From Paraburkholderia bannensis (lineage in GTDB: Bacteria > Pseudomonadota > Gammaproteobacteria > Burkholderiales > Burkholderiaceae), in assembly GCF_014200455.1 (NCBI RefSeq), contig NZ_JACHBW010000019.1, forward strand, positions 62,001 to 126,000: a stretch of DNA of 64,000 nt, in the 5' to 3' direction. The translations under genes and the position numbers were made by a program. Below, one piece after another: positions 26,488 to 33,798 of this stretch; position 1 is the first letter of the stretch, and every line of letters begins with the position of its first letter. The notes under the pieces were generated by a model. The model ran no database searches and was not told where the DNA came from. It was given only the letters and a program-made list of their open reading frames with translations.

Positions 26488-29106
26488 TCAGACTGCCTCG
26501 ACCACCACGGGAATATCCGCCAGCGCATTTCTTTGCGCGCGCAGCGGAATCTGCTCGCGCTCGGCGGGCGTTGCCGGGCGAATCTGGCCGCGCTCTTCGA
26601 CGAAGGTCACATGCTGATCGCCCTCTTCGCTATTCACAAAGTGACGGAAGCGGCGGCGCGTTTGCGGATCGGTCACGGCTTTCTTCCATTCGCACTCATA
26701 GGTGTCCACCACGAGCTGCATTTCCGCTTCGAGTTCCGCGCCAATGCCAAGCTTGTCGTGCACGATCACGTCAATCAGATAATCGAGACCGCCTTCGAGG
26801 TTGTCGCGCCACACGCTGGTGCGTTGCAGGCGGTCTGCGGTGCGCACGTAAAACATCAGGAAGCGGTCGATATAGCGTTCGAGCGTCGCGCGGTCGAGAT
26901 CGGCGGCCAGCAGTTCGGCGTGGCGCGGCTTCATGCCGCCGTTGCCGCAGACGTAGAGATTCCAGCCCTTTTCCGTGGCGATCACGCCCACGTCCTTGCC
27001 CTGCGCTTCCGCACATTCGCGCGTGCAGCCCGACACGCCAAACTTGATCTTGTGCGGCGCACGCAAGCCCTTGTAGCGGTTCTCCAGGTCAATCGCGAGC
27101 CCCACGGAATCGCCCACGCCAAAGCGGCACCACGTCGAACCCACGCACGACTTCACCGTGCGCAGCGCCTTGCCGTAGGCATGTCCCGATTCGAAACCCG
27201 CCTCGATCAGCTCTTCCCAGATGGACGGCAACTGCTCGACGCGTGCGCCAAACAGGTCCACGCGCTGGCCGCCCGTGATCTTGGTATAGAGGCCGTACTT
27301 CTTCGCCACCATGCCCACGGCAATCAATCCTTCGGGCGTGACTTCACCGCCCGCCATGCGCGGGACCACGGAATACGTGCCGTCGCGCTGGATATTGGCG
27401 AGGTAGTAGTCGTTCGAATCCTGCAGGCTTGCGTGCTCCTTCTTCAACACGAACTCGTTCCAGCACGAGGCCAGAATGCCGGCCACCGCCGGTTTGCAGA
27501 TATCGCAACCCAGACCGTGACCGTGTTTCGCCAGCAGCGCGCCAAAGGTCTTGATCTGCTCGACGCGCACGAGGTGATACAACTCCTGGCGCGAATACGG
27601 GAAGTGCTCGCAGATATGGTTGTTGACGGCCACGCCCTGGCGCTTCATCTCCGACTTCATGACCTGGGTGACAAGCGGCACGCAGCCGCCGCACGACGCG
27701 CCCGCACAGGTGGCGGCTTTCATCGCGCCGATGCTGGTCGCGCCTTCGCGCACGGCGGCGCAGATCTGCGCCTTCGAAACGTTGTTGCACGAGCAGATCT
27801 GCGCACCGTCGGGCAGCGCCTCCACGCCGAGCGCAGGCCTGGTCTTGCCGTCCGCCTGTGGCAGGATAAGAAATTCCGGCGCTTCGGGCAATTCGATGCC
27901 GTTGAGCATCATTTGCAGCAGCGTGCCGTATTCGCCTGCGTCGCCCACCATCACCGCGCCCAGCAGTTTCTTGCCGCATTCGGATACGACAATCTTCTTG
28001 TAGACCTCGCGTCGCTCGTCGGCGAAACGATACGAGCGGCTGCCCGGCGTCTTGCCTTGCGCGTCGCCGATACTCGCCACATCCACGCCCATCAGCTTGA
28101 GTTTGGTGCTCATATCCGCACCCGCGAAATCCTGCGATACGTCGCCCGCCAGCGCCCTGGCGACAATGCGCGCCATCTCGTAGCCCGGCGCGACGAGGCC
28201 AAAAATCTGCCCTTTCCACAGGGCGCATTCGCCGATGGCGTAGACATCGGGATCGCTCGTGCGGCATGTATCGTCGATCACAATGCCGCCGCGCGGACCG
28301 ACTTCCAGTCCGCAGGCGCGCGCCAGTTCGTCGCGTGCACGGATGCCCGCCGAGAACACGATCATGTCGGTTTCCAGATGCGTGCCGTCGGCAAACACCA
28401 TGCGGTTCGCGGCGCTTTCGCCATCGACAATCGCCGTGGTGTTCTTCTGCGTATGCACGCTCACGCCCAGCGCCTCGATCTTGCCGCGCAGCATGCGCCC
28501 GCCGTCTTCGTCCACCTGCACCGCCATCAGGCGCGGCGCGAATTCGACCACATGGGTTTGCAGCCCGAGATCGCGCAGCGCCTTGGCGCATTCGAGGCCC
28601 AGCAGACCGCCGCCCACCACCACGCCGGTCCTCGCACTCGCCCCGCGCGCCCGCATCGCTTCGAGATCTTCGATGGTGCGATATACGAAGCAATCCGAAC
28701 GATCGTTGCCTTCGATGGGCGGCACGAACGGCGACGAGCCGGTGGCGATCACGAGCTTGTCATAAGCAATCGTCTCGCCGTTGGACACGCTGACCGTGCG
28801 CGCAACGCGATCGATCGAGACGACCTTCGCATCGAGCAAGAGGCGCACGCGATCGCGCACCTCGTCGCGCTCGAAAAAGCCCTCGCTCACGAGCGACAGA
28901 TCATCGGCGCTCTTGCCCGCGAAGAATTCGGAAAGATGCACGCGATCGTAGGCGGGACGCGGCTCTTCGCAGAGCACCGTGACGCGCACGTTCCGCGCGG
29001 TCTGGGCCGCGTCGGCGAGCACGCTTTCGAGAAACTTGTGGCCCACCATGCCGTGGCCGATGACCACCACGTTCAGAGCGTTCATTGCGAGCGTAGATTG
29101 CGTCAT
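26488..29106 (-). CDS. nirB: NADH-dependent assimilatory nitrite reductase large subunit
   Basis: The ~872-residue protein has the full NirB order: an N-terminal FAD/NADH oxidoreductase part (NVVVIGHGMVGHKFLE, VVVGGGLLGLECAKAL, IVIDDTCRTSDPDVYAIGECA), a BFD-like [2Fe-2S] domain (CSCNNVSKAQICAAV, CAGASCGGCVPLV), then sulfite/nitrite reductase repeats and a siroheme/[4Fe-4S] site (STWCRFGVGDS and SGCTRECAEAQGKDVG). It reduces nitrite to ammonium in the cytoplasm. ATG 29104-29106 (MTQSTLAMNAL) is preferred; MNALNVV 21 bp on is the alternative. It heads the nirB-nirD-nitrate reductase operon, behind an attenuator-type leader. Confidence 0.96.
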   Translation of the reverse strand: MTQSTLAMNALNVVVIGHGMVGHKFLESVLADAAQTARNVRVTVLCEEPRPAYDRVHLSEFFAGKSADDLSLVSEGFFERDEVRDRVRLLLDAKVVSIDRVARTVSVSNGETIAYDKLVIATGSSPFVPPIEGNDRSDCFVYRTIEDLEAMRARGASARTGVVVGGGLLGLECAKALRDLGLQTHVVEFAPRLMAVQVDEDGGRMLRGKIEALGVSVHTQKNTTAIVDGESAANRMVFADGTHLETDMIVFSAGIRARDELARACGLEVGPRGGIVIDDTCRTSDPDVYAIGECALWKGQIFGLVAPGYEMARIVARALAGDVSQDFAGADMSTKLKLMGVDVASIGDAQGKTPGSRSYRFADERREVYKKIVVSECGKKLLGAVMVGDAGEYGTLLQMMLNGIELPEAPEFLILPQADGKTRPALGVEALPDGAQICSCNNVSKAQICAAVREGATSIGAMKAATCAGASCGGCVPLVTQVMKSEMKRQGVAVNNHICEHFPYSRQELYHLVRVEQIKTFGALLAKHGHGLGCDICKPAVAGILASCWNEFVLKKEHASLQDSNDYYLANIQRDGTYSVVPRMAGGEVTPEGLIAVGMVAKKYGLYTKITGGQRVDLFGARVEQLPSIWEELIEAGFESGHAYGKALRTVKSCVGSTWCRFGVGDSVGLAIDLENRYKGLRAPHKIKFGVSGCTRECAEAQGKDVGVIATEKGWNLYVCGNGGMKPRHAELLAADLDRATLERYIDRFLMFYVRTADRLQRTSVWRDNLEGGLDYLIDVIVHDKLGIGAELEAEMQLVVDTYECEWKKAVTDPQTRRRFRHFVNSEEGDQHVTFVEERGQIRPATPAEREQIPLRAQRNALADIPVVVEAV

Positions 29107-29137
29107 GCCTGTGCACCCTGCCTGAGAAAAAGCCAAT

Positions 29138-29190
29138 AAAAAAGGCGTCCCGCAAATCCAGCTTGTGACAAGCCAGATTCAGGGGACGCC
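29138..29190 (-). terminator. Leader terminator (attenuator) of the nirB operon
   Basis: In the nirB transcript, GGCGTCCC pairs with GGGACGCC around a second stem (GCTTGT/ACAAGC), immediately followed by TTTTTT. This is a complete intrinsic terminator located about 30 bp upstream of the nirB start, so it must be read through for expression. The preceding string ACAACGGCGTCCCCTG recurs exactly in the cobA leader. Confidence 0.85.
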
Positions 29191-29248
29191 GTTGTCCTGT
29201 GTTCAATCGAATGGTGCTGCCTGCCGCGTCGCATGGACTTCGCGGTAG

Positions 29249-29268
29249 CCGGATCGCCTTTGATCCGG
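29249..29268 (-). promoter_or_regulatory. ANTAR-type hexaloop hairpin in the nirB leader
   Basis: On the transcript, CCGGATC-AAAGGC-GATCCGG is a perfect 7-bp stem with a six-base loop having A at position 1 and G at position 4, the recognition rule for ANTAR antiterminators such as NasR and NasT. It lies about 60 nt before the terminator. A second such loop, normally present, is not clear; the adjacent CCGCG/CGCGG stem has a larger loop. Confidence 0.6.
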
Positions 29269-29517
29269 ATTGCAGATCGTTACGCAAGCACTGTGCCAAT
29301 GCGCGCTCAATTGGCGCGAAGCCTTTCTCCGTGGGCTTTTACGCCACGCATACGCAGCCTCGACGCGGACCCTGCGCTGCTGCACGACGATGCAGGGGGG
29401 CACAGCTTTGGTGCTGCGCAGCACGGTTGCTGTACGGTTTCGGTGCGCGTCCAAGGCGAGAAAGCGCCGAAAACACGCTCAAATCGCACTGGTCTGGAAC
29501 TTGCGTTTCAGAAGCAT

Positions 29518-29533
29518 CCGGCAACGACGCCGG
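29518..29533 (+). promoter_or_regulatory. ANTAR-type hexaloop hairpin in the cobA leader
   Basis: CCGGC-AACGAC-GCCGG is a perfect 5-bp stem with an A1/G4 hexaloop, the same AAxGxx loop type as in the nirB and nitrate permease leaders. It lies 52 nt before the shared ACGGCGTCC hairpin of the same transcript. Confidence 0.5.
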
Positions 29534-29585
29534 TCCGCAACACCGCATCACACGCATCACATACAGCAAGCAAGCACGAACGGAC

Positions 29586-29624
29586 AACGGCGTCCCCTGT
29601 CATCAAAGACGGGCGGACGCCGTT
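29586..29624 (+). promoter_or_regulatory. Shared-motif hairpin in the cobA leader (weak attenuator)
   Basis: AACGGCGTCC (29586-29595) and GGACGCCGTT (29615-29624) form a perfect 10-bp stem 47 bp before cobA. The 5' arm with its flanks (GGACAACGGCGTCCCCTG) is identical to that in the nirB leader. Only TTGCATTTG follows, so termination would be weak compared with the other two leaders. Confidence 0.55.
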
Positions 29625-29670
29625 TGCATTTGAAGCGCAAGATAGACACAGCGCAGTCAGAGGACGCAAC

Positions 29671-30480
29671 ATGAATCACACGACGCACCCGGCGATGAAC
29701 GCAAAGACCGGCACGGTCACCCTAGTGAGCGCAGGCCCAGGCGACCTCGACCTCCTCACGCTCAAGGCCGCGAAAGCGCTCGCGCGCGCGCAGATCGTGC
29801 TGCTCGACGATCTGGTCAATCCCGATATCGCCACCTTGGCGCCGCAGGCGCGCATCATCCGGGTCGGCAAACGCGGCGGCTGTCGTTCGACGCCTCAGGC
29901 GTTCATCGAGCGGCTGATGGTGCGCTATGCGCGCAAGGGCCATGACGTGGTGCGCGTGAAGGGCGGCGACGCGCTATTGTTCGGACGCGCGGGCGAAGAA
30001 CTCGCGGCGCTGCATCGGGCGGGCGTGCCGTTTGAAATCATCAATGGCGTGTCATCGGCATTTGCGGCGGCGGCGGGGCTGGGCGTCTCGCTCACGCATC
30101 GCGACCATTGCCAGGGCGTGATCTTTGTGACCGCGCATTTGCGCGACCATAGCGAGCCAGACTGGCAGGCGCTCGCGGCCACGCGCATGACGCTGGCGAT
30201 CTATATGGGGATGAGCCGCATCGAAGGCCTTTGCGCGACGCTTGCGCAGACGCTGTCAGCGACAACACCGGCCGCGGTGGTGCAATGGGCGGGCAGCGCC
30301 CAGGAGCGCCGCGTGATGGGCACACTCGGCACGATTGCGGAGCTGGCGCAGGCTGCGGGACTGGGCAGTCCCGCGATCATTCTGGTGGGCGACGCGATTG
30401 GCGAAGCCATATCGCAAGCGGGATCATTGAGCGCGTTCGATGCGCACGCAACTACCTTGCCCGCACTACGGCGAGCCTGA
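29671..30480 (+). CDS. cobA: Uroporphyrinogen-III C-methyltransferase (siroheme branch)
   Basis: The 269-residue SAM-dependent methyltransferase shows the SUMT motifs: GTVTLVSAGPGDLDLLTLKAAKAL, LLDDLVNP, VRVKGGDALLFGRAGEE (SAM binding), EIINGVSSAFAAAAGLGVSLTHRD and AAVVQWAGSAQERRVMGTL. It turns uroporphyrinogen III into precorrin-2, the precursor of siroheme needed by NirB. AGAGGA lies 6 nt before the ATG. It is divergent from nirB over a 560-bp leader region and has its own attenuator-like leader, so it appears co-regulated with nitrite reduction. CysG-type dehydrogenase/ferrochelatase domains are absent. Confidence 0.93.
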   Translation: MNHTTHPAMNAKTGTVTLVSAGPGDLDLLTLKAAKALARAQIVLLDDLVNPDIATLAPQARIIRVGKRGGCRSTPQAFIERLMVRYARKGHDVVRVKGGDALLFGRAGEELAALHRAGVPFEIINGVSSAFAAAAGLGVSLTHRDHCQGVIFVTAHLRDHSEPDWQALAATRMTLAIYMGMSRIEGLCATLAQTLSATTPAAVVQWAGSAQERRVMGTLGTIAELAQAAGLGSPAIILVGDAIGEAISQAGSLSAFDAHATTLPALRRA

Positions 30481-30496
30481 AAAACCCTGGCACGCC

Positions 30497-31273
30497 TTAA
30501 CGCAGCACCTTTTTCGCCACGAGATACGGCAGCCGCACGCCGAAGCCCGCCACCAGGCGCAGATGCATCCACGACAGCAGCAGGTTATCGCGCGCGTAGT
30601 TGAAGTGCGAGACGCCGCCTTCGTGCGCGCCGAAGTAGCGCACGGGCGCCTCGATCTGGATCGGCCTCACGCCCGCCCAGCAAAGACGCACGGCGGCTTC
30701 GGGATCGAAGTCGAAGCGGCGCATCCACGACTGGCGCTCCATGATGGACACGAGCGGTGCGATCGGATAAACGCGAAAGCCGTACAGCGAATCGCCGATA
30801 CCTGCCCACAGGGTCTCGAAATCAGCGAAGAAGTTGGAGAGACGGCGGCCCTGCACGCGCAATTGCGGCGCGCTGGCGTCGAACTTCGGCACGCCCAGCA
30901 CCATCGCCTCGGGGTCGGCCTGGGAGGCGGCCATGAATCGCGGAATCAGCCCCGCCGGATGCTGGCCGTCCGAATCCATCGTCAGCACATGCGTGAATCC
31001 GCGCGCGGCGGCCGCCTGCATGCCGGCGAGCACCGCGCTGCCCTTGCCGCGATTCGTCGGCAGCACGATCACGTGCAGGCCGGGATCGTCGGCGGCCATC
31101 GCCTGGAGACGCTCGGCGCTGCCGTCGGTGCTGCCGTCCACCACGACCCAGACCGGGTCCCATTGCGCGCGCGCGCCGCGCACGGTTTCCTCGACCTTCA
31201 CGCCCGGGTTGTAGCTCGGGATCAGGACGAGATGCGTGGTGGAGGCGGTGGGCGTGGACATGGCGGAAGACAT
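30497..31273 (-). CDS. Family 2 glycosyltransferase of the aryl-polyene-like cluster
   Basis: The ~258-residue protein is a DPM1/DPG-synthase-like GT2 enzyme: HLVLIPSYNPGVKVEETV, the nucleotide-binding VVVDGSTDGSAERL, NRGKGSAVLAGM and metal site TMDSDGQHPAG (DxD-like). No membrane helix follows, unlike long GT2 synthases. It probably adds a sugar or head group to the polyene lipid. The start is uncertain among two ATGs (31273, 31261) and a TTG further up. It is the last gene of the minus-strand arm after ACP and ketoreductase, and its 3' end nearly meets that of cobA. Confidence 0.85.
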   Translation of the reverse strand: MSSAMSTPTASTTHLVLIPSYNPGVKVEETVRGARAQWDPVWVVVDGSTDGSAERLQAMAADDPGLHVIVLPTNRGKGSAVLAGMQAAAARGFTHVLTMDSDGQHPAGLIPRFMAASQADPEAMVLGVPKFDASAPQLRVQGRRLSNFFADFETLWAGIGDSLYGFRVYPIAPLVSIMERQSWMRRFDFDPEAAVRLCWAGVRPIQIEAPVRYFGAHEGGVSHFNYARDNLLLSWMHLRLVAGFGVRLPYLVAKKVLR

Positions 31274-31343
31274 GCTGACAAAGATTGATGACAGGGCGTG
31301 GCGGGCGTGGCCTGAATCCGGCGACTTCAGCGACAAGCCCGCT

Positions 31344-32078
31344 TCAGGCCAGCCCGCCGTTGATCGACAGCACCTGGCCCGTCACATAGGCAGCAGCGTC
31401 CGACACGAGATAGGCGACCATCCCGGCCACTTCCTCGGGCTGGCCGGCGCGCTGCGCGGGCACCAGTTGCTTGATGCGCTCGGCGGGAAAGGCATCCTGC
31501 GCCATGGGCGAGGCGATGATGCCGGGCGCGATCGCATTCACGGTAATGCCCCGCGAAGCGACTTCGAGCGACAGCGCCCTGGTCGCGCCGATCAAGCCGG
31601 CCTTGGCCGCCGAGTAATTGACCTGGCCGCGATTGCCCATCACGCCCGCCAGCGAGGCGATGTTGACGATGCGCCCGCGACGCGTGCGAATCATCGGCAG
31701 CATGAGCGGCTGCGTGACGTTGAAAAAGCCGTTGAGCGACACGTCGATCACGCTGCGCCATTGCTCACGCGTCATGCCCGCGAGCGGCGCATCGTCGTGA
31801 ATGCCGGCGTTGTTGACGAGAATCTGCACCGGCGCGTCTTCGATCAGGCGTTCGAGCGCCGCTTGCGCAGCGTCGGCGTCGGTCACGTCGAAGGCGATGG
31901 CGTGGGCGCGTCCGCCCGCATCGACGATGCGTTGCGCGGCGGCCTGCGCCTCGTCGAGACGCCGGTTCGCGTGCACCCACACTTCATGGCCCGCTGCGGC
32001 CAGCGCGGCGCAGATGGCCTGACCGAGCGCCCCGCTGCCGCCCGTCACGAGTGCCCGCATGGGCTTGTCGTTGTGCAT
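31344..32078 (-). CDS. 3-oxoacyl-ACP reductase (FabG-like SDR)
   Basis: The 244-residue short-chain dehydrogenase has TGGSGALG (residues 12-19) for NADP binding, NNAG (89-92) and the catalytic S142, Y155, K159 set (YSAAK). Its C-terminal GQVLSINGGLA is typical of FabG. It should reduce the beta-keto group after each condensation on the ACP in the neighbouring polyene pathway. ATG 32076-32078 is used because GGGGGAG precedes it. The glycosyltransferase follows in the same direction. Confidence 0.93.
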   Translation of the reverse strand: MHNDKPMRALVTGGSGALGQAICAALAAAGHEVWVHANRRLDEAQAAAQRIVDAGGRAHAIAFDVTDADAAQAALERLIEDAPVQILVNNAGIHDDAPLAGMTREQWRSVIDVSLNGFFNVTQPLMLPMIRTRRGRIVNIASLAGVMGNRGQVNYSAAKAGLIGATRALSLEVASRGITVNAIAPGIIASPMAQDAFPAERIKQLVPAQRAGQPEEVAGMVAYLVSDAAAYVTGQVLSINGGLA

Positions 32079-32146
32079 TTCGGCTCCCCCGTTGGGCGTC
32101 GCCAGGCGCGATAACGACGCGCGCAAGGCGTGCGCAAAAAAACGCT

Positions 32147-32407
32147 TCAGCGCGTGCGATGCGCCTCGACGTAGGCGGCCAGTGCGCCCAGCGTCGCGAA
32201 GATTCTTTCGTTATCCGGATTGTCTGAACGCAGCTCGAAACCGTACTTCTTCGAGATCAGCAGCGCAATTTCCAGAATGTCGATGGAGTCGAGCCCGAAG
32301 CCCTCGCCATAGAGCGGGGTCTCGGCGTTCACGTCGTCGAGCGACACGTCTTCCAGATTCAGATCGCCGACGATCAGGGTGGCGAGCTCGTGTTCGAGTG
32401 GATTCAT
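32147..32407 (-). CDS. Acyl carrier protein of the aryl-polyene-like cluster
   Basis: The 86-residue acidic protein is an ACP with phosphopantetheine attachment at S41 in GFGLDSIDILE. Helix content and size fit stand-alone ACPs. It would carry the growing chain for the ketosynthase, ketoreductase and dehydratases encoded around it. It is the first gene of the minus-strand arm. ATG at 32405-32407 gives the standard N-terminus; frame extension upstream adds unrelated residues. Only one ACP is present, whereas aryl-polyene clusters often have two. Confidence 0.93.
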   Translation of the reverse strand: MNPLEHELATLIVGDLNLEDVSLDDVNAETPLYGEGFGLDSIDILEIALLISKKYGFELRSDNPDNERIFATLGALAAYVEAHRTR

Positions 32408-33031
32408 GTGCGTGCAGGGCGTGGAAATCAAGGCTGCGGGGGCCACGGGTTTGCGACAGAATTGCCGGGTTGCCATCGGCCGAACGTCAAATCGGTCAAT
32501 CCCGTCAATGCGGTCAATCCCGTCGATTCAATCGATCCGGCCAACTGCCTGTGCCCGCGCCGTTATGGCGACGCCAGCCCCCGTGCCCTGATTTTAGGGT
32601 TCGTTTGGTAAAAGTTACGCGGATTCTAGACGATGGGTATCGGTGCGTATACGGGGAGGCCTTCCGAAAGGTTACAGAGGGTCGGGCACGCGCCTCGCAT
32701 GCTAGTGGACGCAAAGCCGCGCAAGCCTTGGACGAAACAGGCTGTATCGCGCCGCAGCGTCCCGATCCGCGCTGGCAGTGTCATACAAACGGTTACAAAG
32801 CGTCCGGAAGGCTTACCGAGGATGCGCCTCAGGCATCTTAAAATACGCCTTCCCTGGAATCGGGCCCTGTCATTCATATGACATAAGACGCTTCGTGAGC
32901 CGGACCACTATCTCGAAAGTGATCTGAAAACCAACGGATACGACATCGACCATGCATCGCCCCGCTTTTCACCGCCGCCCCATACCGCCCTGCCCGGCAG
33001 CGCGTGGACGCGTGCGCCCGGGAGCCAGGCG
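32408..33031. promoter_or_regulatory. Divergent promoter region of the aryl-polyene-like cluster
   Basis: The 624-bp gap separates the minus-strand ACP gene from the plus-strand operon and has no supported gene. It holds an inverted repeat TGTCAT-TCAT-ATGACA (32868-32883) about 150 bp before the plus-strand operon, a candidate operator. GTTACA repeats (near 32671 and 32790) also occur. No regulator gene adjoins the region, so the controlling protein is unknown. Confidence 0.4.
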
Positions 33032-33718
33032 ATGAAATCGACGCAAGGATTCATCGGTTTTTTGAGGGCGTTTCTGGCGGTCGCGACAGTGGCCGCCTAT
33101 CAGGTGCTCGCGCACCACGCTATCGCCACGCCCGACGATCACGGCCTTGGCCTGGCGATGGCGCTGGCGCCGCCGCTGCTTCTCGCGCTGGGCGCGGCCG
33201 CGCGTTCGCCGCGCCGCGCGCGGTGGCTGACGCTCTGGATGCTCGGCGCAGGGGCTTTGTGGGGAGCGCGCACGCCGCTTGCTCAGCACTTCGAATGGGG
33301 CCTGTACCTTGAACATGTGAGCTTCAATCTGGGCATGGCGCTGGTGTTTGGGCGCACGCTCGCGGCAGGCCGGACGCCGCTGTGCACGCAGTTCGCGACG
33401 ATGATGCGCAAGCCAGGCGGGAGCGGTCTCAAGCCGGCGGTCGCGCGCTATACGCGACAGATCACGCTCGCCTGGAGCGTATTTTTCGTGGCGATCGCGG
33501 CGATATCGACGCTGATGTTCGCCTTCGCGCCCATCGTCGACTGGTCGACCTTCGCGAACTATCTGGCGCTGCCGCTGGTGGGCGCGATGTTCGTCGGCGA
33601 GCACGCGGTACGGCGTTTCATGGTGCCTGGCGAGGCCCAGGCGGGGATGATGGAAGCGATCCGCGCTTATCGGGCGAGATCGTGCGCCACCCCGCCGCAC
33701 AGGAGCCAACTGCAATAA
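33032..33718 (+). CDS. COG4648-like membrane protein of the aryl-polyene-like cluster
   Basis: The 228-residue protein has about six predicted membrane helices (LRAFLAVATVAAYQVLAH, LAMALAPPLLLALGAA, LTLWMLGAGALWG, ITLAWSVFFVAIAAISTLMFAFAPI, NYLALPLVGAMFVGEHAVRRF). Proteins of this type occur at the head of xanthomonadin/aryl-polyene clusters but have no assigned reaction. GGGAG sits 8 nt before the ATG. It starts the plus-strand operon, and the AMP-ligase gene follows after 80 bp. Assignment rests on topology and context. Confidence 0.7.
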   Translation: MKSTQGFIGFLRAFLAVATVAAYQVLAHHAIATPDDHGLGLAMALAPPLLLALGAAARSPRRARWLTLWMLGAGALWGARTPLAQHFEWGLYLEHVSFNLGMALVFGRTLAAGRTPLCTQFATMMRKPGGSGLKPAVARYTRQITLAWSVFFVAIAAISTLMFAFAPIVDWSTFANYLALPLVGAMFVGEHAVRRFMVPGEAQAGMMEAIRAYRARSCATPPHRSQLQ

Positions 33719-33798
33719 ATTCCGGGCCAATTACCGGGCCAAAACCAGCGGATATGACCAGACGCCGCCCCGGCCCCCGTTTTCGTATCAACCGATTT

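Noticed and set aside
26116..29139. 1007-codon open frame antisense to nirB and nirD
   Set aside because: Length comes from GC-rich third positions of nirB/nirD. The translation is Arg/His/Ala-rich without domains, while the opposite strand encodes clear NirB and NirD.
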